Assembly: GCA_905197905.1 (NCBI GenBank)
Contig: CAJKAP010000007.1
Coordinates: 68,739-132,738, forward strand
Direction of reading: 5' to 3'
DNA from: an uncultured Sutterella sp.
GTDB taxonomy: Bacteria > Pseudomonadota > Gammaproteobacteria > Burkholderiales > Burkholderiaceae_F
Length of the DNA: 64,000 nt
A program made the position numbers and the translations under genes. Every line of letters begins with the position of its first letter. Position 1 is the first letter of the stretch. Positions 1 to 7,983 of this stretch are shown in pieces. Under the pieces are notes generated by a model, which had not been told where the DNA came from, did not search any database, and saw only the letters and a program-made list of their open reading frames with translations.

Positions 1-165
1 GAAATTGATATTACGGATATTCCTGCGGCGAAGTTGGGTTCCGTTGTGGAACTTTGGGGCAAGAATTTATCCGTCAACAAAGTCGCAGAAGCTTGTGGCA
101 CGATTGGCTACGAATTAATTTGTGCCCTTGCGCGTCGAGTCCCCTTAAAAGTTGTTGAAGGCTAA
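1..165 (+). CDS. alr: alanine racemase, C-terminal fragment
   Basis: The frame is open from the left edge and ends with TAA at 163-165, giving the last 54 residues of a protein whose start lies outside the window. The peptide contains VELWGKNLSVNKVAE and ends in ALARRVPLKVVEG. This matches the conserved C-terminal beta-domain of PLP-dependent alanine racemase, which makes D-alanine for peptidoglycan. alr lies directly upstream of radA in many Burkholderiales, which supports the call. The catalytic Lys and Tyr lie in the missing part and cannot be checked. Confidence 0.85.
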   Translation, partial: EIDITDIPAAKLGSVVELWGKNLSVNKVAEACGTIGYELICALARRVPLKVVEG

Positions 166-212
166 CTGATTTAGACCATCACTAAAAAAATAGAGAGTAC
201 GAGTAGAGCGAT

Positions 213-1601
213 ATGGCCAAAAAAGTCAAAACCGAATACGTCTGTAACGAGTGCGGCGGCACCACCATTAAATGGGCGGGTCAGTGTCCGCACTGTAAGG
301 CGTGGAATACGCTCGAAGAATTTGTGATTAAAGAGGGGGTGGCCTCTCGCTATTCCACCGACCGTTTAACGACGGGGCGTGGCTTTGTGGAAACCTCTGG
401 GTCGCTACAAGACTTGGCGGACGTGAAAGTAGAAGACGTCCCTCGTACGCTCACTGGGATTGGGGAATTTGACCGCGTAATGGGCGGCGGGCTCGTTCGT
501 GGTTGCGTTGCCTTAATTGGTGGGGACCCTGGGATTGGGAAGTCCACCCTTCTTCTCCAAGTGATGGCTCGCTTAGTTGAGATGGGGCGCTCGGCGCTAT
601 ACGTCTCGGGCGAAGAAAGCCCTTCGCAGATTGCCGTACGTGCCCAGCGCTTACAGTTGCAGCCGCGAGGTTTGGCGCTGATGAGCGAAATTGAGCTCGA
701 ACACATCGAAAAAGTCATTTCTGAGCGTAAGCCAGAATTTGTCGTGATCGACTCCATTCAGACGATTTTCTCAAGCGCCTTAGAGAGTGCCCCAGGGAGC
801 GTCTCTCAGGTGCGTGAATCCGCGGCACGCTTAACGCGTCTCGCGAAAATGCTCGGGACCACGTTGATTTTTGTGGGTCACGTTACGAAAGAAGGTTCTC
901 TTGCGGGCCCCCGTGTTTTAGAGCATATTGTCGACACGGTGCTTTACTTTGAAGGCGATCAGCACTCCAACTTCCGCTTGGTGCGCGCTTTTAAAAACCG
1001 CTTTGGCGCCGTCAACGAATTAGGCGTTTTTGCCATGACCGACCATGGCTTGCGTGGGGTGAGTAACCCTTCGGCCATCTTTTTGTCGGAATATAAGTCT
1101 GATGTGCCTGGCTCCGCCGTCCTCGTGACGCAAGAAGGTACCAGACCTTTGCTTGTTGAAATTCAAGCGCTGGTGGATACCACTCACTTGCCAACGCCTC
1201 GTCGTTTGGCTGTTGGGGTGGATGCGCAGCGCTTATCGATGTTGCTCGCCGTACTGCACCGCCACGCAGGGATTGGTTGCTTTGACCAAGACGTCTTCGT
1301 GAATGCAGTCGGTGGTGTCAAGATCGGTGAAACGGCGGCAGACTTAGCACTCTTAGCCGCTATCTATTCGAGTATTCGAAATAAACCATTAGCACGTGGT
1401 GTAGTTGTTTTTGGGGAAGTTGGTCTAGCGGGAGAAATTCGTCCCTCTCCGCGTGGACAAGAACGTTTGCGCGAAGCTGCCAAACTTGGCTTCTCTCGAG
1501 CCATTATTCCTAGAGCCAATATGCCGCGTACTCCTATTGAAGGATTAGAAATTGTAGGAGTAGATCGTTTGGGTGATGCATTAGAGGCAGCTCTAGCCTA
1601 A
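213..1601 (+). CDS. radA: DNA repair protein RadA (Sms)
   Basis: A 462-residue RecA-like ATPase that helps process recombination intermediates by promoting branch migration. A C4 zinc finger (C11, C14, C25, C28) opens the protein. The Walker A motif GGDPGIGKST is at 103-112, and the RadA-specific KNRFG motif lies near residue 260. A Lon-protease-like C-terminal domain follows. Length and domain order are standard for RadA. The start at 213 follows alr by 47 bp, so the two are probably cotranscribed. All key motifs are intact and I see nothing odd. Confidence 0.97.
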   Translation: MAKKVKTEYVCNECGGTTIKWAGQCPHCKAWNTLEEFVIKEGVASRYSTDRLTTGRGFVETSGSLQDLADVKVEDVPRTLTGIGEFDRVMGGGLVRGCVALIGGDPGIGKSTLLLQVMARLVEMGRSALYVSGEESPSQIAVRAQRLQLQPRGLALMSEIELEHIEKVISERKPEFVVIDSIQTIFSSALESAPGSVSQVRESAARLTRLAKMLGTTLIFVGHVTKEGSLAGPRVLEHIVDTVLYFEGDQHSNFRLVRAFKNRFGAVNELGVFAMTDHGLRGVSNPSAIFLSEYKSDVPGSAVLVTQEGTRPLLVEIQALVDTTHLPTPRRLAVGVDAQRLSMLLAVLHRHAGIGCFDQDVFVNAVGGVKIGETAADLALLAAIYSSIRNKPLARGVVVFGEVGLAGEIRPSPRGQERLREAAKLGFSRAIIPRANMPRTPIEGLEIVGVDRLGDALEAALA

Positions 1602-1682
1602 CGATGTGCAAAAAATCCGTATACAATCTGTAGACAACTTTTTTGGGCATTTTGCCCGATCTATTGAAGGATTAAATTCATT

Positions 1683-2636
1683 ATGACGACTTTTACGAAG
1701 CTCCTCCCGTCCGATGCCCAGCCCGCTCAGCCGATTTTGGCTCGCGCTCATGACTTGGTGTTGACCTCGGCTCAGCGCGCTGAGTGGCCTGAAGTTTTTG
1801 AAACTGCCGAAGGCCCGGTGACTGTCGCCGTTGAAGAACGCCGTCCCTTGAACATTGACGACGTCTTCGTTGACGACAAGGGTGAATTCTGGGTGGTTCG
1901 TCCTGGTGTTGAACGTGTCTTGCACGTTTCTGGCGATATGCGCACGTTGCAGGAAGCTGCTACCGCTTTGATTTCTCGTGGCGTTCCGGTTGCTGAAGCT
2001 CCGGAAGGTTTTGCTGTTTTGCCGATGCCCAACATCGCTAAGATGCTCGGCATGATCGGCCTTGATGTGACCGAAGTGGACGAAGCCTTTGTGCCGGTTC
2101 GCTTTGACTTGCAGCAGGGTGGCGGTTGTGGCTGCGGTGGTGGCGGCTGTGGTTGTGGCGGTCATCATCACGAAGATGAAGGCTGTGGTTGCGGTTGTGG
2201 CGACCATCACCACGAAGATGAAGGCTGCGGTTGTAGCTGCGGCGACCATCACCACGAAGATGAAGGCTGCGGTTGTGGCTGTGGCGACCATCATCACCAT
2301 GAAGAAGAATCCTGTGGCTGTGGTTGTGGTGACCATCATCACCACCATCACCATGAAGGTTCTTGCGGCTGCGGTGACCATCATCATGAAGAAGAATCCT
2401 GCGGTTGCGGCTGCGGTGACCATCATCATGAAGAAGAATCTTGCGGTTGCGGTTGTGGCGATCACCACCATGAAGAAGAATCTTGTGGTTGCGGCGATCA
2501 TCACCACCATCACGCTGAAGGTTCTTGCGGTTGTGGCGACCATCACCACGAAGAAGAATCCTGTGGTTGCGGCTGTGGCTGCAGCGACGAAAAGGAAGAA
2601 AAGGCTGAAGGTTCTTGCGGCTGCGGCAGCAAGTAA
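1683..2636 (+). CDS. UreE-like protein with long Cys/His-rich metal-binding repeat tail
   Basis: A 317-residue protein with two contrasting halves. Residues 1-145 resemble the urease nickel chaperone UreE: an N-terminal beta domain, a VRPGVERVLHVSGD stretch, then an alpha/beta part around RGVPVAEAP and NIAKMLGMIGLDVTEV. The UreE histidine of the GNRHVP motif is replaced by glycine (G100). Residues 146-317 are about ten degenerate copies of a 14-residue unit, GCGCGDHHHEEESC, with about 34 Cys and 37 His by hand count. Glycine, aspartate and glutamate fill the rest. No signal peptide or membrane segment is seen, so it is probably cytosolic. No urease or nickel genes lie nearby. It follows radA by 81 bp and has its own strong terminator. 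The likely role, by inference, is binding, buffering or delivering a metal such as Ni, Zn or Cu. The UreE relationship is by pattern only. Confidence 0.75.
   Translation: MTTFTKLLPSDAQPAQPILARAHDLVLTSAQRAEWPEVFETAEGPVTVAVEERRPLNIDDVFVDDKGEFWVVRPGVERVLHVSGDMRTLQEAATALISRGVPVAEAPEGFAVLPMPNIAKMLGMIGLDVTEVDEAFVPVRFDLQQGGGCGCGGGGCGCGGHHHEDEGCGCGCGDHHHEDEGCGCSCGDHHHEDEGCGCGCGDHHHHEEESCGCGCGDHHHHHHHEGSCGCGDHHHEEESCGCGCGDHHHEEESCGCGCGDHHHEEESCGCGDHHHHHAEGSCGCGDHHHEEESCGCGCGCSDEKEEKAEGSCGCGSK
2110..2634 (+). repeat. in-frame degenerate tandem repeats encoding Cys/His tail
   Basis: The 3' half of the preceding gene consists of tandem units of roughly 42 bases encoding Gly-Cys pairs, Asp, three or more His, and Glu-Glu-Glu-Ser-Cys or Glu-Asp-Glu-Gly-Cys. 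Units differ mainly at third codon positions, and the His run varies from three to seven codons. Such repeats can expand or contract by slippage or recombination, so copy number may vary between strains. Confidence 0.9.
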
Positions 2637-2690
2637 TCTCAGTATGAGAAGGCGTAGCGCGCTTGAAGCGTTGCGCCACTTTGCTTTTCT

Positions 2691-2730
2691 AAACCTCGTT
2701 GACGATAGTGTTGACGAGGTTTTATTTTTT
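2691..2730 (+). terminator. rho-independent terminator of the Cys/His-repeat gene
   Basis: An inverted repeat, AAACCTCGT (2691-2699) with ACGAGGTTT (2714-2722), is followed by TATTTTTT. It sits about 55 bases after the stop codon. Confidence 0.88.
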
Positions 2731-2737
2731 AGGGCGC

Positions 2738-2773
2738 AAAAAAAATCTCCACTTGCATGAAAACAAGTAGAGA
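2738..2773 (-). terminator. rho-independent terminator of tRNA-Leu
   Basis: On the minus strand TCTCTACTTG pairs with CAAGTGGAGA and is followed by eight T. It lies about 30 bases past the tRNA-Leu 3' end and converges with the plus-strand terminator just to its left. Confidence 0.85.
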
Positions 2774-2802
2774 CCCTTTTAGTGCATGTGCTTAATGGTT
2801 AT

Positions 2803-2889
2803 TGGTGCGGAAGGCCGGACTCGAACCGGCACGCCTTTTACGGCGTCAGGACCTAAACCTGGTGCGTCTACCAATTTCGCCACTCCCGC
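2803..2889 (-). tRNA. tRNA-Leu (anticodon TAG), CCA encoded
   Basis: The minus strand folds as a class II tRNA of 87 bases. The acceptor stem is GCGGGAG with CTTCCGC, the D arm contains AATTGGTAGACGC, and the anticodon loop is TTTAGGT with anticodon TAG. A long variable arm and a GGTTCGAGTCC T arm follow, and CCA is encoded. It closely resembles E. coli leuW. The first anticodon-stem pair appears to be a C-A mismatch. tRNA-Leu just ahead of tig is the usual arrangement in Burkholderiales. Confidence 0.96.
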
Positions 2890-2947
2890 GAGGTTTAAGC
2901 CATTAAGTTCATGCCAGAAACCAACACTCTTGATTTCTGGAGCGCAC

Positions 2948-2953
2948 ATTGTA
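2948..2953 (-). promoter_or_regulatory. possible -10 element for tRNA-Leu
   Basis: TACAAT on the minus strand lies about 60 bases upstream of the tRNA 5' end. No convincing -35 element is seen at the usual spacing, so this is tentative. A CCAGAAA/TTTCTGG inverted repeat sits between it and the tRNA. Confidence 0.35.
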
Positions 2954-3017
2954 CCTTGTTTTAAGAACTTTTGCCTAGATTTCTTTTTTAAGGTACCCGC
3001 GCCACTCAAAATGGTGA

Positions 3018-3641
3018 TTATTGTGTGGTGTCGCGATCGGCTGTGTCGTTAAAAATCGCCAAGCGTTCTTTGTTGTAGGCGGCCCACGTCATCTTGCCCG
3101 AAAGGAACTTCTGCTGGAGCTTTTGAATGCGAGGTTGCACGTGCTTGGCAGAATAGTTGGCGTTTTCGGTGTAGCGTTGATTCCCCGTCGAGCGCATGAT
3201 CTGGTGCGTGGTGGTGTTGAGATTATTCATCTCTTTAAACACACGAGCCGCGACAACGCGTTGCGCTTCCGTGGGGTAGGAGTTGTCTTCAAGGTAAGCG
3301 CGCTTCATCCCAGCGGGTAAGCAGGGTGTCTTATCGAAGTAGGCTTTATTTTGCGGATTGGTGCAGAGGTTTCTCAAGGAACGGGAAACTTCATCGATAC
3401 GCTGCTGATAGAGCGTATTTTCCGCAGGGCGCTTCTTGGGCTTACTTTTCACCATCGAGTCGATACGTTCTAACTCGTGAGCACGGCGATTGCGTTCAAG
3501 ATTCGTTAAGTCGGGCGAAGAGGTATTGGCGGACTCAAGATTGGTCACTTCGCTTTCATCAACATGCACGGTGTAGCAAGCAGAAAGCAGGAAGGTGGAA
3601 CTGAGAGCACAAACAAGAAGAGCACGCTTAGCGAATTTCAT
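3018..3641 (-). CDS. putative lipoprotein of unknown function
   Basis: A 207-residue protein starting MKFAKRALLV with a hydrophobic segment and a lipobox LSAC ending at C22, so it is predicted to be exported and lipid-anchored. The mature part is hydrophilic and rich in Arg, Asn and Gln, with no domain I recognise. A TTG codon twelve bases upstream would add MVID, but the ATG at 3641 gives a cleaner signal peptide and is preferred. It lies between tRNA-Leu and the tig leader, on the opposite strand to tig. Function unknown. Confidence 0.75.
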   Translation of the reverse strand: MKFAKRALLVCALSSTFLLSACYTVHVDESEVTNLESANTSSPDLTNLERNRRAHELERIDSMVKSKPKKRPAENTLYQQRIDEVSRSLRNLCTNPQNKAYFDKTPCLPAGMKRAYLEDNSYPTEAQRVVAARVFKEMNNLNTTTHQIMRSTGNQRYTENANYSAKHVQPRIQKLQQKFLSGKMTWAAYNKERLAIFNDTADRDTTQ

Positions 3642-3811
3642 GTCAATAACCAAGAAGAAACGTGTATGAAATTAAAGTCGACAAAATTGTAGCAAAACGC
3701 ACAAAGGTCGGCGTGCTTGTAGATATTGCGAATTGTGAGAGAGGCGCGTCTAGATGATGGGCTTTTTTTCCAAAAAAACTCTTCCTTTCAGCAAGAAAGG
3801 ATACGCTTCGG

Positions 3812-3817
3812 TATAAT
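3812..3817 (+). promoter_or_regulatory. -10 element ahead of the tig leader
   Basis: A perfect TATAAT with a weak TTTCAG-like -35 at rather long spacing. Transcription would begin near 3824, exactly where a long-range RNA helix starts, which strengthens the call. Confidence 0.6.
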
Positions 3818-3824
3818 AGGCGCT

Positions 3825-3990
3825 TTAGCTCTGGGCAAAATGGTTGGCGTCGAAGACTTTGGAGTCTTCTCCCGAAAAGCCTCTCCCAGCTAGATAAGAG
3901 TTTAGTGACGGTCCTTTGGAATCGTGCAGATTGTTGCCCCAGAGAGCTGTCCGCAATAAGGTGTTCTACCGAAATGATTGTGCGGTAGAA
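3825..3990 (+). ncRNA. candidate structured RNA: tig 5' leader or separate small RNA
   Basis: AGCTCTGGGCAA (3827-3838) can pair with TTGCCCCAGAGAGCT (3934-3948) with small bulges, closing a domain of about 120 bases. Inside is a perfect hairpin, GAAGACT-TTGG-AGTCTTC (3852-3869). Just outside is another, TTCTACCG with CGGTAGAA (3964-3990). A TATAAT lies directly upstream, and no open frame of note lies here. Sequence hallmarks of SRP RNA, tmRNA and RNase P RNA are absent. I cannot decide between a regulatory leader of tig, a 6S-like RNA and another small RNA. Confidence 0.4.
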
Positions 3991-4067
3991 GCAATTTCCC
4001 ATCTCTCTAGGGATGTGTAGTAGCACAGCTCACATGCTCTAGAGATTCTTTTGTAAAGACACTTAAA

Positions 4068-5393
4068 ATGACTGAACAAGAAACCGTGAAGACCGAAGAA
4101 ACCCCGGTCAATCCGTTGGAACGTAGCCTCGAATTGGTGATCTCCAATGACGAATTGAATGCTCGCTTGGAAAAGTACCTCAAGGAATTTGCCAAGTCCG
4201 CTAAAATGCCGGGCTTCCGCAAGGGCCACGTGCCGGCTGATCGCGTTCGTGCCATGTATGGCAACGAAGCGTTCGACCGTGCTGTGAACGAATTGATCGG
4301 CCTCGCTTGGCAGAAGGCTTCTGCTGAAAGCGGCTTGCGTATCGCTAGCGTTCCGCGTATCGATGCCAAGCAGGTGGCTGACGATGCTGCTAACTTGCAC
4401 TTTGATGCTGTTTTCGAAGTTTTCCCCGATGTGGAAATTCCTTCCTTCGCTGAAGTTGAATTGAAGCGCTACACCTGCCCGGTGACGGATGCAGAAGTGG
4501 ACAAGACCATCGATGTAATGCGTCGTCAGCGTGCTACGTACTCCGTCGTGGATCGTGCCGCTCAGAACGATGACTCCGTCAAGGTTAACTTCAAGGGCAC
4601 CAAGGATGGCGAAGCTTTCCCGGGTGGTACCGCTGAAGGCTACTCCTTCGTTTTGGGTCAGGGCCGCATGCTCCCCGAATTCGAAGCTGCCGTGGTTGGT
4701 TTGAAGGCTGGCGAAAGCAAGACCTTCCCGTTGACCTTCCCGGAAACCTATGGCGTGAAGGATCTCGAAGGCCAGACCGTTCAGTTTGACATCGACGTTC
4801 TCGAAGTTTCCGAACCGGTTTACCCTGAAGTGGACGACGACTTTGCCAAGTCCCTCGGTGTGGAAGATGGCGTTGAAGCCATGCGCAAGGAAATCCGCGC
4901 TAACCTCGAACGCGAAGTGAAGGCTCGCCTTGAAATGCGTACCCGCGGTGAAGTCTTTGAAGCCGCTAGCAAGCACGTCACCTTCGCTGTGCCGAAGGCT
5001 TTGGTGAACGAAGAAGCCGAACGCCTCTCCGAACAGATGATGCGCGACTTGGCTGCTCGTGGTATCGACACGAAGAAGATGCCGAAGATGCCTGCCAACA
5101 CGTTTGCTGCTCAGGCTGAAAACCGCGTCCGTATGGGCTTGTTTGTTGATGCTTTGATTCAGGCTGAAAAGGTTGAAGGCACGGACGAACAGGTTAAGGC
5201 TTTGGCTGAAGACATGGCCGCTAGCTACGAAACGCCTGAAGAAGTCGTTGGCTACATCATGAAGGATCAGAACCGCGTTGCTAGCTTGAAGAACCAGGCT
5301 ACCGAACGTAACGTGACGGAATGGGTCCTTGACCACGCCAAGACGACCGAAGAAAAGGTTGATTTCGACGAATTGATGGCTACTCAGTTCTAA
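4068..5393 (+). CDS. tig: trigger factor, ribosome-associated chaperone and PPIase
   Basis: A 441-residue trigger factor that meets nascent chains at the ribosome exit tunnel. The ribosome-binding signature GFRKGHVP is at 49-56, matching E. coli GFRKGKVP. An FKBP-type PPIase domain follows at roughly 160-245 (VNFKGTKDGEAFPGG), then the long helical C-terminal chaperone domain. Length is normal. The SD region is weak, and the ATG follows an imperfect CTCTAG/CTAGAG hairpin at about 4005-4045. It heads the tig-clpP-clpX-lon proteostasis cluster, although the 270-base gap to clpP suggests separate control. Codon use is biased, as for a highly expressed gene. Confidence 0.97.
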   Translation: MTEQETVKTEETPVNPLERSLELVISNDELNARLEKYLKEFAKSAKMPGFRKGHVPADRVRAMYGNEAFDRAVNELIGLAWQKASAESGLRIASVPRIDAKQVADDAANLHFDAVFEVFPDVEIPSFAEVELKRYTCPVTDAEVDKTIDVMRRQRATYSVVDRAAQNDDSVKVNFKGTKDGEAFPGGTAEGYSFVLGQGRMLPEFEAAVVGLKAGESKTFPLTFPETYGVKDLEGQTVQFDIDVLEVSEPVYPEVDDDFAKSLGVEDGVEAMRKEIRANLEREVKARLEMRTRGEVFEAASKHVTFAVPKALVNEEAERLSEQMMRDLAARGIDTKKMPKMPANTFAAQAENRVRMGLFVDALIQAEKVEGTDEQVKALAEDMAASYETPEEVVGYIMKDQNRVASLKNQATERNVTEWVLDHAKTTEEKVDFDELMATQF

Positions 5394-5419
5394 TCTGAAA
5401 GCTGGATATTTTGGTTCCT

Positions 5420-5448
5420 GAGAGGTCGGTAATTTGCTCTGACCTCTC
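5420..5448 (+). terminator. stem-loop after tig, possible weak terminator
   Basis: GAGAGGTC (5420-5427) pairs with GACCTCTC (5441-5448). Only two T follow, so termination may be weak or factor-dependent. Confidence 0.4.
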
Positions 5449-5664
5449 TTGCACCCGAGCACTGCGGCAAACATGTACTTAAGTCCACGGCGAGTGGCAC
5501 TGAGTCCTTATTGCGCAGTGCTTTTTCTTTCTTTGGAAAGAAACGGCGCACTAACGCGCTATACTTGAAAAATCTTGTCGGATTTTTGTGCTGGAAAACT
5601 TCTGGTGTGACCGAGCTTTCTGGCAACGCTGAAAAACTAACCCAATAAAGAGAGTTGTAGAGTT

Positions 5665-6267
5665 ATGAATCTCATTCCTTACGTTATTGAAGATACCGGC
5701 CGTGGCGAACGTAGCTACGACCTTTATTCTCGTCTTTTGCGCGATCGCATCGTCTTTCTCACTGGGGAAGTGAACGATCAGTCGGCAAGTTCCGTTATTG
5801 GGCAGTTACTTTTCTTAGAGAGCGAAAATCCCGATAAGGACATCTATCTCTATATCAACAGCCCGGGCGGCAGCGTCACGGCTGGCATGGGGATTTACGA
5901 CACGATGCGCTTTATTCGTCCGAAGGTGAACACGATTTGCGTGGGCTTGGCGGCGAGTATGGGTGCGCTTCTTTTGAGCTCTGGGGAAAAGGGTAAGCGC
6001 TTTGCTCTTCCTCACTCCCGAGTGATGATTCACCAGCCTTTGGGTGGCATGCAGGGTCAGGCGACGGAATTGGAAATTGTCGCTCGTGAAATTTTGCGCA
6101 CCAAGGCTGAATTGAACAAGATTTTGGCCGATAACACCGGCAAGCCCATTGAAGAAGTGGCTCGCGACACGGAACGCGACTACTGGCTCACGGCCGAAGA
6201 AGCCTTGAAGTACGGCTTAATCGACCGCATCTTCACCTCTCGTGAAGAAATGGCTAAGGCTGAGTAA
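5665..6267 (+). CDS. clpP: ATP-dependent Clp protease proteolytic subunit
   Basis: A 200-residue serine peptidase that forms the tetradecameric barrel degrading substrates fed by ClpX. The catalytic triad is complete: S98 in GLAASMGA, H123 in MIHQPLGG, and D172 in ERDYWL. The INSPGGSVTAG oxyanion and substrate-binding strand is present. An SD-like AAAGAGAG lies before the ATG. clpX follows 43 bases downstream, so the two form an operon. A CTTGAAA sequence at 5564-5570 looks like half of a heat-shock promoter, but no matching -10 is found. Confidence 0.98.
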   Translation: MNLIPYVIEDTGRGERSYDLYSRLLRDRIVFLTGEVNDQSASSVIGQLLFLESENPDKDIYLYINSPGGSVTAGMGIYDTMRFIRPKVNTICVGLAASMGALLLSSGEKGKRFALPHSRVMIHQPLGGMQGQATELEIVAREILRTKAELNKILADNTGKPIEEVARDTERDYWLTAEEALKYGLIDRIFTSREEMAKAE

Positions 6268-6310
6268 TCAGCGCAGAATCAATACCGAATTTTGACAGTG
6301 GAAGACATTC

Positions 6311-7561
6311 ATGCGTTTTTGTGCATTTTGTGGAACACCCGAAGATAAGTGTAAAGAGCTCTTTAGTGGGCTACACGGGGAAATTCTCTGTGGGGATTGC
6401 GTGCGTGCGATGGAGCAAGATTTGCGCAATCCTGGGAGCGTCCCTGCGGCTGATGCTGCGACTGGCGAAAAGCCCGCTGAAAAGCCCTTGCCTAAGCCCA
6501 AGGAAATCTATGAGTTGCTCGACAACTATGTGATTGGTCAGGAAAAGGCAAAGCGTACGCTCTCTGTGGCTGTTTATAACCACTACAAGCGTTTGCGTAA
6601 CCATGACGATGCGCAGCGAAAGGTCGAATTGCAAAAGTCCAATATCCTTCTCTTGGGTCCAACGGGTTCTGGGAAGACGTTGCTGGCGCAGACCTTGGCC
6701 CGCGCACTCGATGTGCCTTTTGCCATTGCTGATGCCACGACCTTGACGGAAGCAGGCTATGTGGGCGAAGACGTGGAAAACATTGTCGCGAAGCTCGTGC
6801 AAGCCGCTGACGGCGATGTGGAACGTGCTCAGCGCGGCATTATCTACTTGGACGAAATCGATAAGATTGCTCGCAAGAGTGAAAACCCCTCGATTACCCG
6901 TGACGTTTCGGGCGAAGGCGTACAGCAGGCCCTTTTGAAGTTGGTCGAAGGCACGATTGCCTCGATGCCAGTACAGGGCGGTCGCAAGAACCCCGGCAAG
7001 TCGATGATCGACGTGGATACCTCCCAGATTCTTTTTATCTGCGGTGGGGCATTCGATGGGATGGAACGCATTGTGAGCCGTCGCACTGAAAAGGCCGAAA
7101 TGGGCTTTGGCGGTAAGGTCTTTAGTAAGGACCCGGAAAAGAAGAATTTGACTGAGGTCTACTCTCAGATTGAACCGGGCGACTTGGTGAAATTTGGCTT
7201 GATTCCTGAATTGGTGGGCCGCTTACCGGTGATCACCGTTTTGGAAGAACTTGACGAAAAAGCCTTGATCAATATTTTGACGGAACCCAAGAACGCCATC
7301 GTCAAGCAGTTCCAAGCGCTCCTCGATATGGAAGGGGTGGATTTGGAATTTACCCCGGAAGCGCTCAAAGCCATCGCTCACAAGGCGATTACGCGCAAGA
7401 CTGGGGCGCGTGGGTTGCGTGCCATTGTGGAAGGCGTTCTTTTGGATGCGATGTTCGATATTCCAACGGACGGTAATGTGGTGCGCGCCATTGTGAACCA
7501 AGATACGATTGAGAAGGGGGCTCCCGTGGAGTTGATCCGCGGCGAGAAAACCGCTTCCTAA
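6311..7561 (+). CDS. clpX: ATP-dependent Clp protease ATP-binding subunit ClpX
   Basis: A 416-residue AAA+ unfoldase that delivers substrates to ClpP. The N-terminal zinc-binding domain carries C4, C7, C27 and C30. Walker A GPTGSGKT is at 116-123, and the GYVGEDVE pore region and Walker B YLDEIDK follow. The ClpP-contacting loop lies near GFGGK. The family length is normal. It is translated 43 bases after clpP. A perfect 12-bp hairpin lies about 110 bases downstream, before lon. Confidence 0.98.
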   Translation: MRFCAFCGTPEDKCKELFSGLHGEILCGDCVRAMEQDLRNPGSVPAADAATGEKPAEKPLPKPKEIYELLDNYVIGQEKAKRTLSVAVYNHYKRLRNHDDAQRKVELQKSNILLLGPTGSGKTLLAQTLARALDVPFAIADATTLTEAGYVGEDVENIVAKLVQAADGDVERAQRGIIYLDEIDKIARKSENPSITRDVSGEGVQQALLKLVEGTIASMPVQGGRKNPGKSMIDVDTSQILFICGGAFDGMERIVSRRTEKAEMGFGGKVFSKDPEKKNLTEVYSQIEPGDLVKFGLIPELVGRLPVITVLEELDEKALINILTEPKNAIVKQFQALLDMEGVDLEFTPEALKAIAHKAITRKTGARGLRAIVEGVLLDAMFDIPTDGNVVRAIVNQDTIEKGAPVELIRGEKTAS

Positions 7562-7672
7562 TGCCTTTTGAGGCAATACCTCAACACTCTTCACCAAATC
7601 ACCTACATATGATGGAGGAGAGTGCGAGAGATTATGGTTCACTACTGTAGAATGGAATAAACAGTGAAGGAT

Positions 7673-7703
7673 ATCCTCACGGATTTTTCGGATCCGTGAG
7701 GAT
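7673..7703 (+). terminator. 12-bp perfect stem-loop after clpX
   Basis: ATCCTCACGGAT (7673-7684) pairs perfectly with ATCCGTGAGGAT (7692-7703), with a seven-base loop. The downstream sequence TTATCC is not a full T-tract. It lies about 110 bases after the clpX stop and before the lon promoter, so it is either an imperfect terminator or an RNA-stability element. Confidence 0.5.
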
Positions 7704-7891
7704 TTATCCACTCTGGGCAGAGGAATCTCTTTTTGATACTGAATGTAAAAGAAAAGGGTCCTTATCGTCGCTTTGCAGACTCGCTCGGCATCTCAAAAGA
7801 GGCGTAACGAGTAGCGAAGTAGGGCAACCCAATCGGATTTCTGGACGTAACGAACCCACCAGATGAGGTTATCTCTCGCCTCCTCTCTGCT

Positions 7892-7918
7892 CTTGAAAAC
7901 TGGTCCAGTCGTCCCCAT
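7892..7918 (+). promoter_or_regulatory. sigma-32 (RpoH) heat-shock promoter of lon
   Basis: CTTGAAA (7892-7898), a 14-base spacer and CCCCAT (7913-7918) match the heat-shock sigma-factor consensus closely. The lon ATG at 7984 follows by about 65 bases. Heat-shock control of lon is established in proteobacteria. The rest of the 7562-7983 gap holds only the clpX stem-loop and no gene. Confidence 0.88.
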
Positions 7919-7983
7919 AGAGTTTATATGTGAGAGAAAAAAGCAATCCCTTTTTTCAAGCTTGAATTTTTTGGTTGAAACGA

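Noticed and set aside
1593..2549. Minus-strand frame with repeated Met/Val/Ala/Thr segments
   Set aside because: It is the reverse complement of the Cys/His repeats, which give repeating low-complexity peptides in every frame.
2110..2634. Regular repeats resembling a CRISPR array
   Set aside because: The units are in-frame codons for Gly, Cys, Asp, His and Glu with no unique spacers and no cas genes.
3966..5474. A 502-codon minus-strand open frame
   Set aside because: Antisense to tig; its length comes from the strong codon bias of tig.
5564..5570. CTTGAAA as a sigma-32 promoter of clpP
   Set aside because: No CCCCAT-like -10 occurs at 11-16 bases downstream.
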